The notes: generated by a model from the sequence alone, not told the origin. Numbered from the stretch's first letter, positions 8,367-16,794 are shown. The stretch is DNA of 64,000 bases from Mediterraneibacter hominis (GCF_014287475.1 NZ_JACOPF010000002.1:372001-436000), one strand, 5' to 3'. A program made the numbers and translations.

Positions 8367-8850
8367 AATTATATCATGGGAGTAATATAGTGACAGATAA
8401 CATAAATTTAGCAATGTGCAGACCATATAAAGATTTCGGAAAAGGTTTTTATTTGACAGATATTGAGGAGCAGGCGGGAAAAATGGCGGTAAGAGTGTCT
8501 AAAATTTATGGGGAGTTCCTATTGTGAATACCTTTGAAATAGAAGATAGTTTTAGAGAATTAACAAATATTAAGATTAAAGATTTTGGAACTTATACAAC
8601 AGCGGAATGGGCAAAATTTGTAATGAATAACCGGAACAGAGCATTTATAGATGAGAAAGATGTTTTGTGCAATAAAGATAACAAATATGATATTGTTATT
8701 GGACCTGTTGCAGATGATAATATGGCGTTATTATTCCGGCAATATGAAAATGAAATGATTGATTTTGATACATTGCTAAAAGGAATGGTATATAAGAAAA
8801 CGTCTTCTCAATATTCTTTTCATACTGAAAAAAGTATTAAACTTTTATGA
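8363..8850 (+). pseudogene. DUF3990-family protein (possible ADP-ribosyltransferase-like toxin), broken by a one-base frameshift
   Basis: The first part (8363-8527, 54 codons) reads MKLYHGSNIV ... DFGKGFYLTDIEEQA ... VSKIYG, the start of DUF3990, and then hits TGA. The rest continues one base out of phase as GVPIVNTFEIED ... YDIVIGPVADDNM ... FHTEKSIKLL and ends at 8850. One more G in the GGGG run at 8510-8513 would join the halves into about 162 residues, the usual family length. The YHG and GFY motifs resemble ADP-ribosyltransferase-fold toxins; I believe DUF3990 is placed with that fold, but this is from memory. The break may be a true inactivating mutation, a slippage switch or a sequencing error. 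Confidence 0.72.
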
Positions 8851-8866
8851 AAGGTGGCTGATTAAA

Positions 8867-9097
8867 ATGTGTAAGCAGAGCCAGTTGATTGAATATATGA
8901 TACAGGATATTGTGGATATGGTTGCTACGGATCAGAAAATAGAATACGATGAAGCTATGAATAGATTTTATAATTCAGAAATTTTTGAAAAGCTCCAGGA
9001 TAAAGAAACGGGGTTATATTTAGAAAGTCCAGAATATGTATATGATCTTTTTAAAGATGAGATGAACTTTGGACATATCATCCAAGCGGAGATATAA
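8867..9097 (+). CDS. Small conserved protein of the DUF3791/DUF3990 module, function unknown
   Basis: 76 residues, acidic and mostly helical, with the segment DKETGLYLESPEYVYDLFKDEM near the C-terminus. I recall similar short proteins beside DUF3990 genes in other Clostridia, but know no assigned function. AAAGGTGG lies about 10 bases before the ATG, and the gene starts 16 bases after the DUF3990 remnant, so all three genes look like one transcript. It could be a second antitoxin, a regulator or an accessory part. Its frame is intact although the gene before it is broken. Confidence 0.6.
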   Translation: MCKQSQLIEYMIQDIVDMVATDQKIEYDEAMNRFYNSEIFEKLQDKETGLYLESPEYVYDLFKDEMNFGHIIQAEI

Positions 9098-9348
9098 AAT
9101 CCCTAAATTTAGAACTGATATTTAATAAAAGTAGTATATGAGTATAATTTTTATATATTAGATTATCTTTTTAGCAGCGTAAACACTAAAGAAGAGAAAA
9201 AATAATTGGGAACAGCATAAGCCATATAGTTGTTCCACTGTAAATCATGTGCTTACAAGACACTGTAGAATGTGTGGTATATTTGAAATTTATATTCATG
9301 AACTTGGGCATACTCAAGCATTGCTGACTTGAATCAAAAAATCTTCCG
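9098..9348. other. Intergenic stretch with no supported gene
   Basis: AT-rich DNA follows the DUF3791/DUF3990 module. One plus-strand frame stays open for about 43 codons (roughly 9202-9330) and includes the CxxC-containing segment CRMCGIFEIYIHELGH. It has no good start or ribosome site, and may be a remnant of a lost gene or chance. Confidence 0.4.
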
Positions 9349-9377
9349 ACAGCAGGGTATAATCCTGCTGTTTTTTT
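9349..9377 (+). terminator. Rho-independent terminator
   Basis: An 8-bp perfect stem (ACAGCAGG, loop GTATAAT, CCTGCTGT) is followed by a T run. It separates the DUF3791/DUF3990 module from the lipoprotein operon downstream. Confidence 0.85.
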
Positions 9378-9415
9378 AATATGATATTAGAGAAAATATG
9401 CCGCGGAGAATGGGG

Positions 9416-9829
9416 ATGGGAAAGAAAACATATAGACGCATATGGATTTTCTGCCTGGCGGCGCTATTTCTGACAGGCTGTATATCGAGGCCGCAGAAAA
9501 CAGAGAAATTACAGGACCTTTCATTTACGGTTCTCGACAAGGAGGCGGTGCCGGAAGAACTGAAATCCATGATCGAAGAAAACAAATCACAGCCGTTTAA
9601 GCTTACCTACGCGGACCAGGGGCAGTTGTATATCGCACAGGGATATGGGGCACAGATGAAAACAGGGTACAGTGTGGAGGTTCTGGCGCTATATGAGACG
9701 AAGAATGCTGTTTATATACATACCAATCTGCTTGGACCAGAGAAAGGAGAAAAGACAAAAGAGATTACCACATTTCCTTATGTGGTCGTACAGCTTAAAT
9801 ATATAGAAAAAGAGGTCATTTTTGATTAA
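9416..9829 (+). CDS. PrcB-like lipoprotein of unknown function
   Basis: About 137 residues. Of the in-frame ATGs at 9398, 9410 and 9416, the last has a GGAG at proper spacing. A short basic N-terminus, a hydrophobic stretch and LTGC form a lipoprotein signal, so the mature protein should be tethered outside the membrane. The C-terminal half (GYGAQMKTGYSVEVLALYETKNAVYIHTN ... FPYVVVQL) resembles the PrcB C-terminal domain, a small beta fold first seen in a protease-complex subunit. It ends 10 bases before the start of the SPOCS/LysM gene and is probably cotranscribed with it. No catalytic residues are recognisable. Confidence 0.7.
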   Translation: MGKKTYRRIWIFCLAALFLTGCISRPQKTEKLQDLSFTVLDKEAVPEELKSMIEENKSQPFKLTYADQGQLYIAQGYGAQMKTGYSVEVLALYETKNAVYIHTNLLGPEKGEKTKEITTFPYVVVQLKYIEKEVIFD

Positions 9830-9839
9830 GGAGGAAAAG

Positions 9840-11399
9840 ATGGAACTGATAAAAAAGCAGATACATTATAATCAGGAAGGAAAAAAGATTTTCGATCAGT
9901 TTGTGCTGGATGAAGATTATAACGTGCCAGATGCAAAAGAAGACGTGCGGCAAATTGTTCAAAATACAGGTACAGTAAAAGTAGAGGACATTCGGACTGT
10001 AGAAAACTATATCCGGATCACAGGGAAATTTTATTTTCAGATTTTATATTTAGCAGACTCTTTGGAGGCACGCCCAGCGGTGCTGGAAGGAAAAATACCT
10101 TTTGAAGAAATGGTGTATGCGGAAAATGATGAAAATGAAAATTATTATATGGAAAATATCAGAAATGAATTTACAGTCACTATGGTCAATTCGAGAAAAA
10201 TCAGTCTGAAGGCTATGGTTGAGATGGAGATAGGAAAAGAAAAGTTAGAAGACGAAGAGACGACGACAGATGTGGAGAGTACGGTTCCAATCTATAAAAA
10301 AATGAAGCCGGTGAATCTTCTGAAGCTTAATACGACTAAGAAAGATACATACAGGGTGAAAGAAGAGATTACCTTGCCCGGTACAAAAGAGAGTGTAGGC
10401 GTAATGCTTGTAACCCATGTAAGCAGCAGAAAGCTGGAAATCAGGCCGGAGATGGATGCGCTTCTGATAAGAGGGGAACTGCTGGTATTCTGTATGTATC
10501 TGTCAGAGGAAGAAAAGACAGACTGGATAGAACAAAGCGTTCCCTTCGAAGGACGACTTGCTTGTGACGGAGTAGAGGAAGGGATGTATTATCATGTACA
10601 GCATACACTGGAGGATACATTGGTGGATGCCCGTATGGATGAAGATGGGGAAATGCGTATTCTGGGAATCGAAGGTACGATAAATCTGCGGCTGAATATT
10701 TACGAGGAAGAACAGATGGAACTACTTGCAGACATGTATTCACTGGAACAAAGATGTGAATTCCAGACACGTGAAGCAGTATATGAAGAATTACTGATGC
10801 AGAATCACTCGAAATGCAAAATTGGAGAGAGACTGGAACTGCCGGAATTAAAAGACAATGTACTGCAAATCTGCCACAGCGAAGGGAACATTCAGATAGA
10901 ACATATCGAAAGAACAGAAGGAGGACTGCAGATCGAGGGGATTTTACATCTGTCATTTTTATATCTGCGTGCGGATGATAGTATGCCTTTTGGAAGCTGG
11001 CAAGGAATGGTGCCGTTTTCTTATCTGATGGAATGTGCGAGCGTTCCGGAAGATGTAAGATACGATATGTCTTATCATGTAGAGCAGCTTTTAGTTACAC
11101 TGGCGGGAAGTGAGGCAGTAGAAGTAAAGGCGGTGCTTGCATTTGATGCGTTTCTTCGAAAACCGGTTCCCATGCAGGTAATTACAGAGGCAAAGTTAAC
11201 GGAGGTTCCTTTAGAGGAAATGGAAAACAGACCGGGAATTGTGGGATACATTGTAAAAGCAGGAGACGAACTGTGGGATTTGGCGAAAAAGTATATGACA
11301 ACAGTGGAAGGAATCAAAGAGATAAATACATTGGAGACAGATACGATAAAACCAGGCGATAAATTGTTGATTTTTAAAGAAAATATGAGTATACTATAA
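9840..11399 (+). CDS. DUF3794 (SPOCS) and LysM domain protein
   Basis: About 519 residues from the ATG at 9840, which has AGGAGG 4 bases upstream; the longer frame from 9822 lacks a site. DUF3794 units recur through the protein (for example near residues 30-130, 170-290 and 330-460). A C-terminal LysM domain (GYIVKAGDELWDLAKKYMTTVEGIKEINTL ... IKPGDKLLIF) should bind peptidoglycan. Proteins of this design are linked to spore coat or cortex assembly in Clostridia, which fits spoIIR four genes downstream. There is no signal peptide, as expected if it is made in the mother cell. Confidence 0.85.
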   Translation: MELIKKQIHYNQEGKKIFDQFVLDEDYNVPDAKEDVRQIVQNTGTVKVEDIRTVENYIRITGKFYFQILYLADSLEARPAVLEGKIPFEEMVYAENDENENYYMENIRNEFTVTMVNSRKISLKAMVEMEIGKEKLEDEETTTDVESTVPIYKKMKPVNLLKLNTTKKDTYRVKEEITLPGTKESVGVMLVTHVSSRKLEIRPEMDALLIRGELLVFCMYLSEEEKTDWIEQSVPFEGRLACDGVEEGMYYHVQHTLEDTLVDARMDEDGEMRILGIEGTINLRLNIYEEEQMELLADMYSLEQRCEFQTREAVYEELLMQNHSKCKIGERLELPELKDNVLQICHSEGNIQIEHIERTEGGLQIEGILHLSFLYLRADDSMPFGSWQGMVPFSYLMECASVPEDVRYDMSYHVEQLLVTLAGSEAVEVKAVLAFDAFLRKPVPMQVITEAKLTEVPLEEMENRPGIVGYIVKAGDELWDLAKKYMTTVEGIKEINTLETDTIKPGDKLLIFKENMSIL

Positions 11400-11479
11400 G
11401 TATAATGTATACAAGATACAAGATACGAGACATGCGATAAGACAAGACAATCTGAAGAATACAATATGGAGGATATACA

Positions 11480-12355
11480 ATGAGGCAGCTCTCATTAAAA
11501 GCACTTGCAAAAATTAATCTCGGGTTGGATGTACTTGGGAAAAGGGAAAATGGCTACCATGATGTGCGCATGGTAATGCAGTCAGTTTACCTGTATGATG
11601 ATGTGCATATAGAAAAGACAGAGGAAGAGGGAATCTCTCTGGAGACGAATCTGCATTTTCTTCCGACAGATGAAAGCAACATAGCCTATAAGGCGGCGAA
11701 GCTGCTGTCAGATGAATTCCATTTAAGGCAGGGAGTGAAGATTGCATTAGAGAAGCATATACCTGTGGCGGCAGGATTGGCAGGCGGCAGCTCCAACGCA
11801 GCAGCAGTGCTGTTTGGAATGAACCGCCTGTTTGATCTGCATTTAACGCAGGAAGAACTGATGGACAGGGGCGTGAAGCTTGGGGCGGATGTTCCGTATT
11901 GTATTATGCGCGGGACAGTGCTGGCTGAAGGAATCGGTGAGAAGCTGACGATGCTGCCGGCTATGCCGAAATGCACGGTTCTGATTGCCAAACCGCCTGT
12001 CAGTGTATCTACAAAAATGGTATATGAAGCTCTAGATGCAGAAATTATACAAAAACATCCAGATATTGACGGACTGATCCACGGATTGGAGCATCAGGCA
12101 CTTTATGAGATAGCTGCCTGTATGGGAAATGTCTTGGAGGATGTGACGATCCCCATGTATCCGGTTATTGAAGAGATCAAAAAAGAAATGAAGGCAGCAG
12201 GGGCATTAAACGCGATGATGAGTGGCAGCGGGCCAACGGTATTTGGGTTGTTTGAAAACCGGACAGATGCCCGAAAAGCACAGATACGAATCAGAGAGAA
12301 AGCACTGGCAAAGCAAGTGTTTGTGACAAATGTACATGGAGTAAGGAGAAAATAG
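11480..12355 (+). CDS. ispE: 4-diphosphocytidyl-2-C-methyl-D-erythritol kinase
   Basis: 291 residues. This GHMP-family kinase phosphorylates CDP-methylerythritol in the non-mevalonate isoprenoid pathway. The N-terminal AKINLGLDVLGKRENGYHDV segment, the ATP-binding glycine loop VAAGLAGGSSNAAAV and the C-terminal MMSGSGPTVFGLF are all characteristic. ATGGAGGATATACA provides a ribosome site before the ATG at 11480. It lies between the SPOCS/LysM gene and a GntR regulator that begins one base after its stop. Length and motifs are normal. Confidence 0.95.
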   Translation: MRQLSLKALAKINLGLDVLGKRENGYHDVRMVMQSVYLYDDVHIEKTEEEGISLETNLHFLPTDESNIAYKAAKLLSDEFHLRQGVKIALEKHIPVAAGLAGGSSNAAAVLFGMNRLFDLHLTQEELMDRGVKLGADVPYCIMRGTVLAEGIGEKLTMLPAMPKCTVLIAKPPVSVSTKMVYEALDAEIIQKHPDIDGLIHGLEHQALYEIAACMGNVLEDVTIPMYPVIEEIKKEMKAAGALNAMMSGSGPTVFGLFENRTDARKAQIRIREKALAKQVFVTNVHGVRRK

Positions 12356-12356
12356 G

Positions 12357-13028
12357 ATGGAGCCGAAATTTGAAGTAACAATGAATGAATATCTTCCTTT
12401 GAGAGACGTTGTATTTCAGACATTAAGACAGGCTATTTTGCGAGGAGAATTAAAGCCGGGGGAACGGCTAATGGAAATACAGCTTGCCAATAAACTGGGG
12501 GTAAGCCGGACGCCTATCCGGGAAGCAATCCGGAAGCTGGAGCTGGAGGGTCTTGTATTGATGATCCCCAGGAAAGGGGCAGAGGTCGCGGAGATTACAG
12601 AGAAAAATCTAAGAGATGTGTTAGAAGTGCGGTGTGCGCTGGAAGAGCTGGCGGTACAGCTTGCATGTGACAGGATTGATAAACAGAGAATCCGGGACTT
12701 ACAGCAGGCGGCAAAGAATTTTGAGTCAGTGCTGGACAGTGCAGATATAACAAAAATCGCGGAGGCAGACGTTGCGTTTCACGATATTATTTATATGGCG
12801 ACAGACAATAAGAGATTGATTCAGCTATTGAATAATCTAAGGGAGCAGATGTACCGGTACCGGATCGAATATCTGAAAAAGAAAGAGTATTATCCCCGAC
12901 TGCTGGCAGAGCATCAGGATATTATTCAGGCGATTGCAAATGGAGAGAGGGAACGGGCGACGAAAATCACCAGTCAGCATATTGACAACCAGGTGGAGAC
13001 GGTTGCTAACACGATTCGGCATAAGTAA
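12357..13028 (+). CDS. GntR-family transcriptional regulator (FadR/FCD subfamily)
   Basis: 223 residues. The N-terminal winged helix (LRQAILRGELKPGERLMEIQLANKLGVSRTPIREAIRKLELEGLV) is the GntR DNA-binding domain. The rest is the all-helical FCD effector domain, with metal-type ligands in the AFHDIIY and AEHQDII segments. It begins one base after ispE, with TAAGGAG upstream, so it is expressed with ispE. Such regulators normally answer to small carboxylates, yet no catabolic gene is adjacent, so the target is unknown. The order ispE, GntR regulator, spoIIR is one I remember from other Lachnospiraceae, which suggests a conserved core location. Confidence 0.9.
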   Translation: MEPKFEVTMNEYLPLRDVVFQTLRQAILRGELKPGERLMEIQLANKLGVSRTPIREAIRKLELEGLVLMIPRKGAEVAEITEKNLRDVLEVRCALEELAVQLACDRIDKQRIRDLQQAAKNFESVLDSADITKIAEADVAFHDIIYMATDNKRLIQLLNNLREQMYRYRIEYLKKKEYYPRLLAEHQDIIQAIANGERERATKITSQHIDNQVETVANTIRHK

Positions 13029-13119
13029 AAGAAAGAATAGACAAAGGATGCATGTTTTTTGAATAAAGGAAGCGAAAGTGTTCATACTCTCTGTATCAGC
13101 AAGATGGAGGGAGATACAT

Positions 13120-13761
13120 ATGGACAGAACCTATATAGAAAAACACGCAAATCAGTTGATATTTTTTTTAGCAATCGTTATTGCTACATTTGTTACTGCA
13201 GTGGCAGTCTGGAAGGTACAGACAGTAGCAGCGGCAGAACGCCAGGAGCATTTGTCGCAGGAGGTCTTAAGGTTCCATGTTTTGGCAAATAGTGACAGCA
13301 AGAGAGATCAGGAGCTGAAGGTAAAGGTGAGGGATGCAGTACTGGACTGGATGGAAGAAGCATTGCCCCAGGGAATGGATGTAGAGCAGACGACTCGGTG
13401 GGTGCGGGAGCATACAGATGAGCTGGAGGAAATAAGTAAACAGACGCTGGAGGAAAATGGTGCAGATGATACAGTAAGCGCTGCGGTGAGCACCTGCTAT
13501 TTCCCGGACAAGACGTATGGAGATGTGACATTTCCGGCGGGAAATTATGAGGCACTGCGGATAGAAATCGGGAATGCAAAGGGGCATAACTGGTGGTGTG
13601 TACTGTATCCGAATTTGTGCTTTCTGGATACGACGAATGCAGTAGTGCCGGACGAAGGAAAGAAAAAATTAAAAAATGTACTTACAGAGGAGGAATATTC
13701 TCAGATTACAGCCGAATCAGAGTTTAAGATAAAATGGTTTTTCTGGGGAGACGATAAATGA
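13120..13761 (+). CDS. spoIIR: Stage II sporulation protein R
   Basis: About 213 residues from the ATG at 13120, which has TGGAGGGA upstream; the longer frame from 13078 lacks a good site. One N-terminal membrane or signal segment (FFLAIVIATFVTAVAVW) is followed by the SpoIIR core: LRFHVLANSDSKRDQELKVKVRD, CYFPDKTYGDVTFPAGNYEALRIEIG and NWWCVLYPNLCF. SpoIIR is made in the forespore and secreted to trigger SpoIIGA, which processes pro-sigma-E in the mother cell. Its presence marks the host as an endospore former. The stop overlaps the start of the CDF transporter by 4 bases. Confidence 0.93.
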   Translation: MDRTYIEKHANQLIFFLAIVIATFVTAVAVWKVQTVAAAERQEHLSQEVLRFHVLANSDSKRDQELKVKVRDAVLDWMEEALPQGMDVEQTTRWVREHTDELEEISKQTLEENGADDTVSAAVSTCYFPDKTYGDVTFPAGNYEALRIEIGNAKGHNWWCVLYPNLCFLDTTNAVVPDEGKKKLKNVLTEEEYSQITAESEFKIKWFFWGDDK

Positions 13762-14936
13762 CAGAATTTTTAGTCAGACATTTTATAAAAGATTATAAAG
13801 AGGTGGAGAAGGTGTCCGTGCGGACGGCATATGGAGTGCTTGCCAGCATTGTGGGCATCTTCTGTAATGTATTTCTATTTGCCGTAAAGTTTGTGATTGG
13901 AATTTTCCTGCACAGCGTTTCTGTCACAGCCGATGCGTTTAACAATCTTTCAGATGCAGGTTCTTCTATTATCAGCTTTATAGGCGTAAAAATGGCGAGT
14001 AAGCCGGCAGATAAGGATCATCCGTTTGGACATGGAAGGATGGAGTATATCGCGGCGCTAATTGTATCCTTTTTGATACTGGAAGTGGGATTCACCTTTC
14101 TAAAAGATTCCTTTGGAAAAATTCTGCATCCGGAAGAACTGAATTTCCAGGTGGTTTCTGTAGTGATATTGGCATTGTCCATTGGTGTAAAGCTGTGGCT
14201 TGGTTTGTTTAATAGAAAATTGGGACAGAAAATTAATTCCAAGGTGATGAAAGCAGTATTTGCAGATTCGATGGGGGATGTGATCACGACAGGAGCGACG
14301 ATTGTGTCTATTGTATTTTTTGGAATTACGAAGGTCAATATTGACGGATTTGTAGGAATCGGCGTGGCGCTTGTCGTGATGTGGGCCGGAATCGGTATTG
14401 CAAAGGATACACTGGAACCGCTTATAGGAGAAGCGATTGATCCGGAGATTTATGAGGAAATCAAACAGTTTGTGGAAGCGTATGACGGGATAGAAGGGAC
14501 CCATGACTTGATTGTACATAATTACGGACCGGGCAGAAGCATGGCGTCGATACATGCGGAGGTTCCAAATGACGTAGATATTGAACAATCCCATGAGATT
14601 ATTGACCGGATAGAGAGGGAGGCCGCGAAAAAGCTGGGAATTTTTCTTGTTATCCATATGGATCCGGTGGATATGAAGGATGAAAGAGTTCTTGCACTTA
14701 AGCAAAAGACCGAAGAAATATTGGCAGGGCTGGATGACGCGTGCAGTATTCATGACTTTCGTGTGGTATACGGGCAAGAGCAGATTAACCTGATTTTTGA
14801 CATGGTGATTCCAATCGAATACGGGGAAGAAAAAAGAAAGCACCTTCCTCTTGCATTAACAGAAAGATTACAGAAATTAGATGCAAGGTATCAGTGTGTA
14901 ATAACTGTAGATTATAATTATGTTGCAAAAGAATAG
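13758..14936 (+). CDS. Cation diffusion facilitator (CDF) family metal transporter
   Basis: 392 residues. About six membrane segments occupy the first 230 residues. Metal-site residues are visible in ADAFNNLSDA and, as a second site, KDHPFGHGRMEYIAAL and FADSMGDVITT. The C-terminal cytoplasmic domain (HDLIVHNYGPGRSMASIHAEVP) is the ferredoxin-like CDF regulatory domain, here followed by an extra stretch of about 90 residues. CDF proteins export Zn, Mn, Co or Fe in exchange for protons. The N-terminal extension (IKDYKEVEKVSVRTAYG) is seen in many clostridial members. Metal choice cannot be settled from the sequence. Confidence 0.92.
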   Translation: MTEFLVRHFIKDYKEVEKVSVRTAYGVLASIVGIFCNVFLFAVKFVIGIFLHSVSVTADAFNNLSDAGSSIISFIGVKMASKPADKDHPFGHGRMEYIAALIVSFLILEVGFTFLKDSFGKILHPEELNFQVVSVVILALSIGVKLWLGLFNRKLGQKINSKVMKAVFADSMGDVITTGATIVSIVFFGITKVNIDGFVGIGVALVVMWAGIGIAKDTLEPLIGEAIDPEIYEEIKQFVEAYDGIEGTHDLIVHNYGPGRSMASIHAEVPNDVDIEQSHEIIDRIEREAAKKLGIFLVIHMDPVDMKDERVLALKQKTEEILAGLDDACSIHDFRVVYGQEQINLIFDMVIPIEYGEEKRKHLPLALTERLQKLDARYQCVITVDYNYVAKE

Positions 14937-14981
14937 AAGAGGAACTAGAATAGCAGAAAGAAAAGAAAGAAGGAAAAGCAC

Positions 14982-15689
14982 ATGTATACATTTGACAGCC
15001 AAGTGCGTTACAGTGAAATAGATCACCACGGTACAATGACACTGCCGGCGCTAATTAACTATTTTCAAGACTGCAGTACCTTTCATTCTGAGAGTGTAGG
15101 ACTTGGAATGGAGGTTTTAAAGGAAAAGAAAAAGGCGTGGATATTGTCTTACTGGCAGGTAGTGACAGAACGCTTTCCGAAGCTGGCGGAGAAGATTACG
15201 GTGGGAACCTTTGCCACGGAATTTAAAGGACTGTACGGTAACCGGAACTTTTTTATGAAGGATGAGATGGGGGAAAGAATCGCCTGCGCGAACTCAATCT
15301 GGGTATTTATGGATTTGGAAAAGGGGCGCCCTGTCCGTCCAGAGGAAGAATATATTCTGCCCTATGGAACGGAAAGACCGCTTGATATGGAATATGAAGG
15401 AAGAAAAATCAAAATGCCACAGCACTGCGAAGATCTGGAGCCATTTCCGGTCAGAAAATATCATATTGATACCAATGAACACGTCAATAACTGCCAATAT
15501 GTACAGATGGCCCTGGAGGTTCTGCCGGAGGAGAGGAGGCTTCGACAGATTAGAGTAGATTATAAGAAATCTGCCGTCTATGGAGATATTATCTATCCGA
15601 AAGCGGCATTTGAGAAAGACAGGACGATAGTAGAGCTGTGCGATGCAGAAGGAAAGCCTTATGCAGTAATAGAGATGAGAGAAGAATAA
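14982..15689 (+). CDS. Acyl-ACP thioesterase
   Basis: 235 residues with two tandem hot-dog domains. The first begins QVRYSEIDHHGTMTLPALINYFQDC. The second carries the catalytic signature DTNEHVNNCQYVQMALE, with the Asn and His used in the plant FatA/FatB and bacterial enzymes. It releases free fatty acids from acyl carrier protein. AAGAAGGAAAAG lies before the ATG. It falls in a run of closely spaced plus-strand genes between the CDF transporter and the CvfB-like gene, with no fatty-acid genes beside it. Chain-length preference cannot be predicted here. Confidence 0.9.
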   Translation: MYTFDSQVRYSEIDHHGTMTLPALINYFQDCSTFHSESVGLGMEVLKEKKKAWILSYWQVVTERFPKLAEKITVGTFATEFKGLYGNRNFFMKDEMGERIACANSIWVFMDLEKGRPVRPEEEYILPYGTERPLDMEYEGRKIKMPQHCEDLEPFPVRKYHIDTNEHVNNCQYVQMALEVLPEERRLRQIRVDYKKSAVYGDIIYPKAAFEKDRTIVELCDAEGKPYAVIEMREE

Positions 15690-15702
15690 GAGGAGAAAAG
15701 TG

Positions 15703-16524
15703 ATGAGATTAGGAGAAAAGCAGATGCTGACCGTAGTGAAAAAGGTAGACTTCGGTGTGTACCTGGGAAACGATGAGCAAAGAGTTCTGCTGCCGAAAAA
15801 ACAAGTGCCAGAAGAAATTGAGCCCGGCGATCCGATAGAAGTATTCCTATATAAAGATTCTGCGGACAGGCTGATTGCGACGACGCGGGAACCAAAGGTA
15901 ACCCTGGGAAAGCTTGCGGTTTTGAAAGTAGCAGATGTAGGCAGGATGGGGGCCTTCCTGGACTGGGGACTGGAAAAAGATTTATTCCTGCCATTTAAGG
16001 AACAGACTGCGAAAGTAAAAAAGGGAGATTCCTGCCTTGTAAGTCTCTACATTGACAAAAGTGAGAGACTGTGTGCCACGATGAAGGTGTATCATCTTCT
16101 ACAGACAGATTCCCCATACAAAAAGGACGATAAGGTGACGGGATTTATCTATGATACCAGCAAAGAATATGGTGTCTTTGTCGCGGTGGACAACCAGTAT
16201 TCTGCGCTGATTCCGAAGAAAGATTCGTTTGGAAGCTTAACGGTGGGGCAGGAAATCACAGCGCGGGTGACAGCGGTAAAAGAGGATGGAAAGCTGGATT
16301 TAAGCGTAAGAGAAAAGATTCCAGAGCAGATGGATAAGGATGCAGAGAAGATTCTGGAAGTGCTGAAAAGCTATGATGGTGAACTGCCCTTTACTGATAA
16401 GGCGGATCCGGAGAGAATCAAACAGGAATTCGGCATGAGCAAGGCGGCGTTTAAGAGAGCTGTCGGGAGATTGCTAAAGCAAGGGAAGATAGAAATTAGA
16501 GAGAAAGAAATATATTTACGGTAA
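15703..16524 (+). CDS. S1-domain RNA-binding protein, CvfB/YitL family
   Basis: About 273 residues. The start is taken as the ATG at 15703, since AGGAG lies 7 bases upstream; a GTG at 15700 is possible. Repeated S1-like beta barrels are visible (DFGVYLGNDEQRVLLPKKQ; VADVGRMGAFLDWGLEKDLFLPF; GFIYDTSKEYGVFVAVDNQYSALIP), followed by a winged-helix tail (FGMSKAAFKRAVGRLLKQGKIEI). This matches the CvfB architecture, an RNA-binding factor that affects virulence gene expression in staphylococci. It is the last gene before a strong terminator, so it closes the operon. Confidence 0.9.
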   Translation: MRLGEKQMLTVVKKVDFGVYLGNDEQRVLLPKKQVPEEIEPGDPIEVFLYKDSADRLIATTREPKVTLGKLAVLKVADVGRMGAFLDWGLEKDLFLPFKEQTAKVKKGDSCLVSLYIDKSERLCATMKVYHLLQTDSPYKKDDKVTGFIYDTSKEYGVFVAVDNQYSALIPKKDSFGSLTVGQEITARVTAVKEDGKLDLSVREKIPEQMDKDAEKILEVLKSYDGELPFTDKADPERIKQEFGMSKAAFKRAVGRLLKQGKIEIREKEIYLR

Positions 16525-16532
16525 AAGCAGAA

Positions 16533-16579
16533 GCACAGAAAAAAGAAACTGTTCGTTAGAATGGTTTCTTTTTTTGTGC
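16533..16579 (+). terminator. Rho-independent terminator after the CvfB-like gene
   Basis: A long stem (GCACAGAAAAAAGAAAC... pairing with ...GGTTTCTTTTTTTGTGC, with two wobble pairs, loop GTTA) carries a T run in its descending arm. It closes the spoIIR-containing region. Confidence 0.85.
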
Positions 16580-16710
16580 GAAAATTTTGAGAATTAAATT
16601 TATGTAAATAATTTTTCACAAAATCAATGCTTTTTTAAAACGTATTTTCAGGCTTTTTAAAATGTAAATTGTATATATTGCATAAAAATATATTATTTAT
16701 ATTGAAATAA

Positions 16711-16758
16711 TTGACAAAAAAATACAGGGGGGGGGTATAATTCAAATAAATTAATTTA
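16711..16758 (+). promoter_or_regulatory. Promoter of the sugar/polyol locus with a G9 spacer tract
   Basis: TTGACA at 16711-16716 and TATAAT at 16736-16741 are both perfect boxes, but the spacer is 19 bases because it contains nine consecutive Gs at 16727-16735. A 12-bp palindrome, TAAATTAATTTA at 16747-16758, lies just downstream of the -10 box, where a repressor would block transcription. The ROK regulator at the far end of the locus is a candidate. Coding starts at 16795. Confidence 0.75.
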
Positions 16759-16794
16759 AGTCGCAAATAAAATTTTAGAAGGGAGAAAAGAAAA

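Noticed and set aside
8505..8530. Programmed -1 frameshift as an explanation of the split DUF3990 gene
   Set aside because: The site TTTATGGGGAG is not a standard X-XXY-YYZ slippery heptamer and no downstream stimulatory hairpin or pseudoknot is evident, so mutation or read error is simpler.
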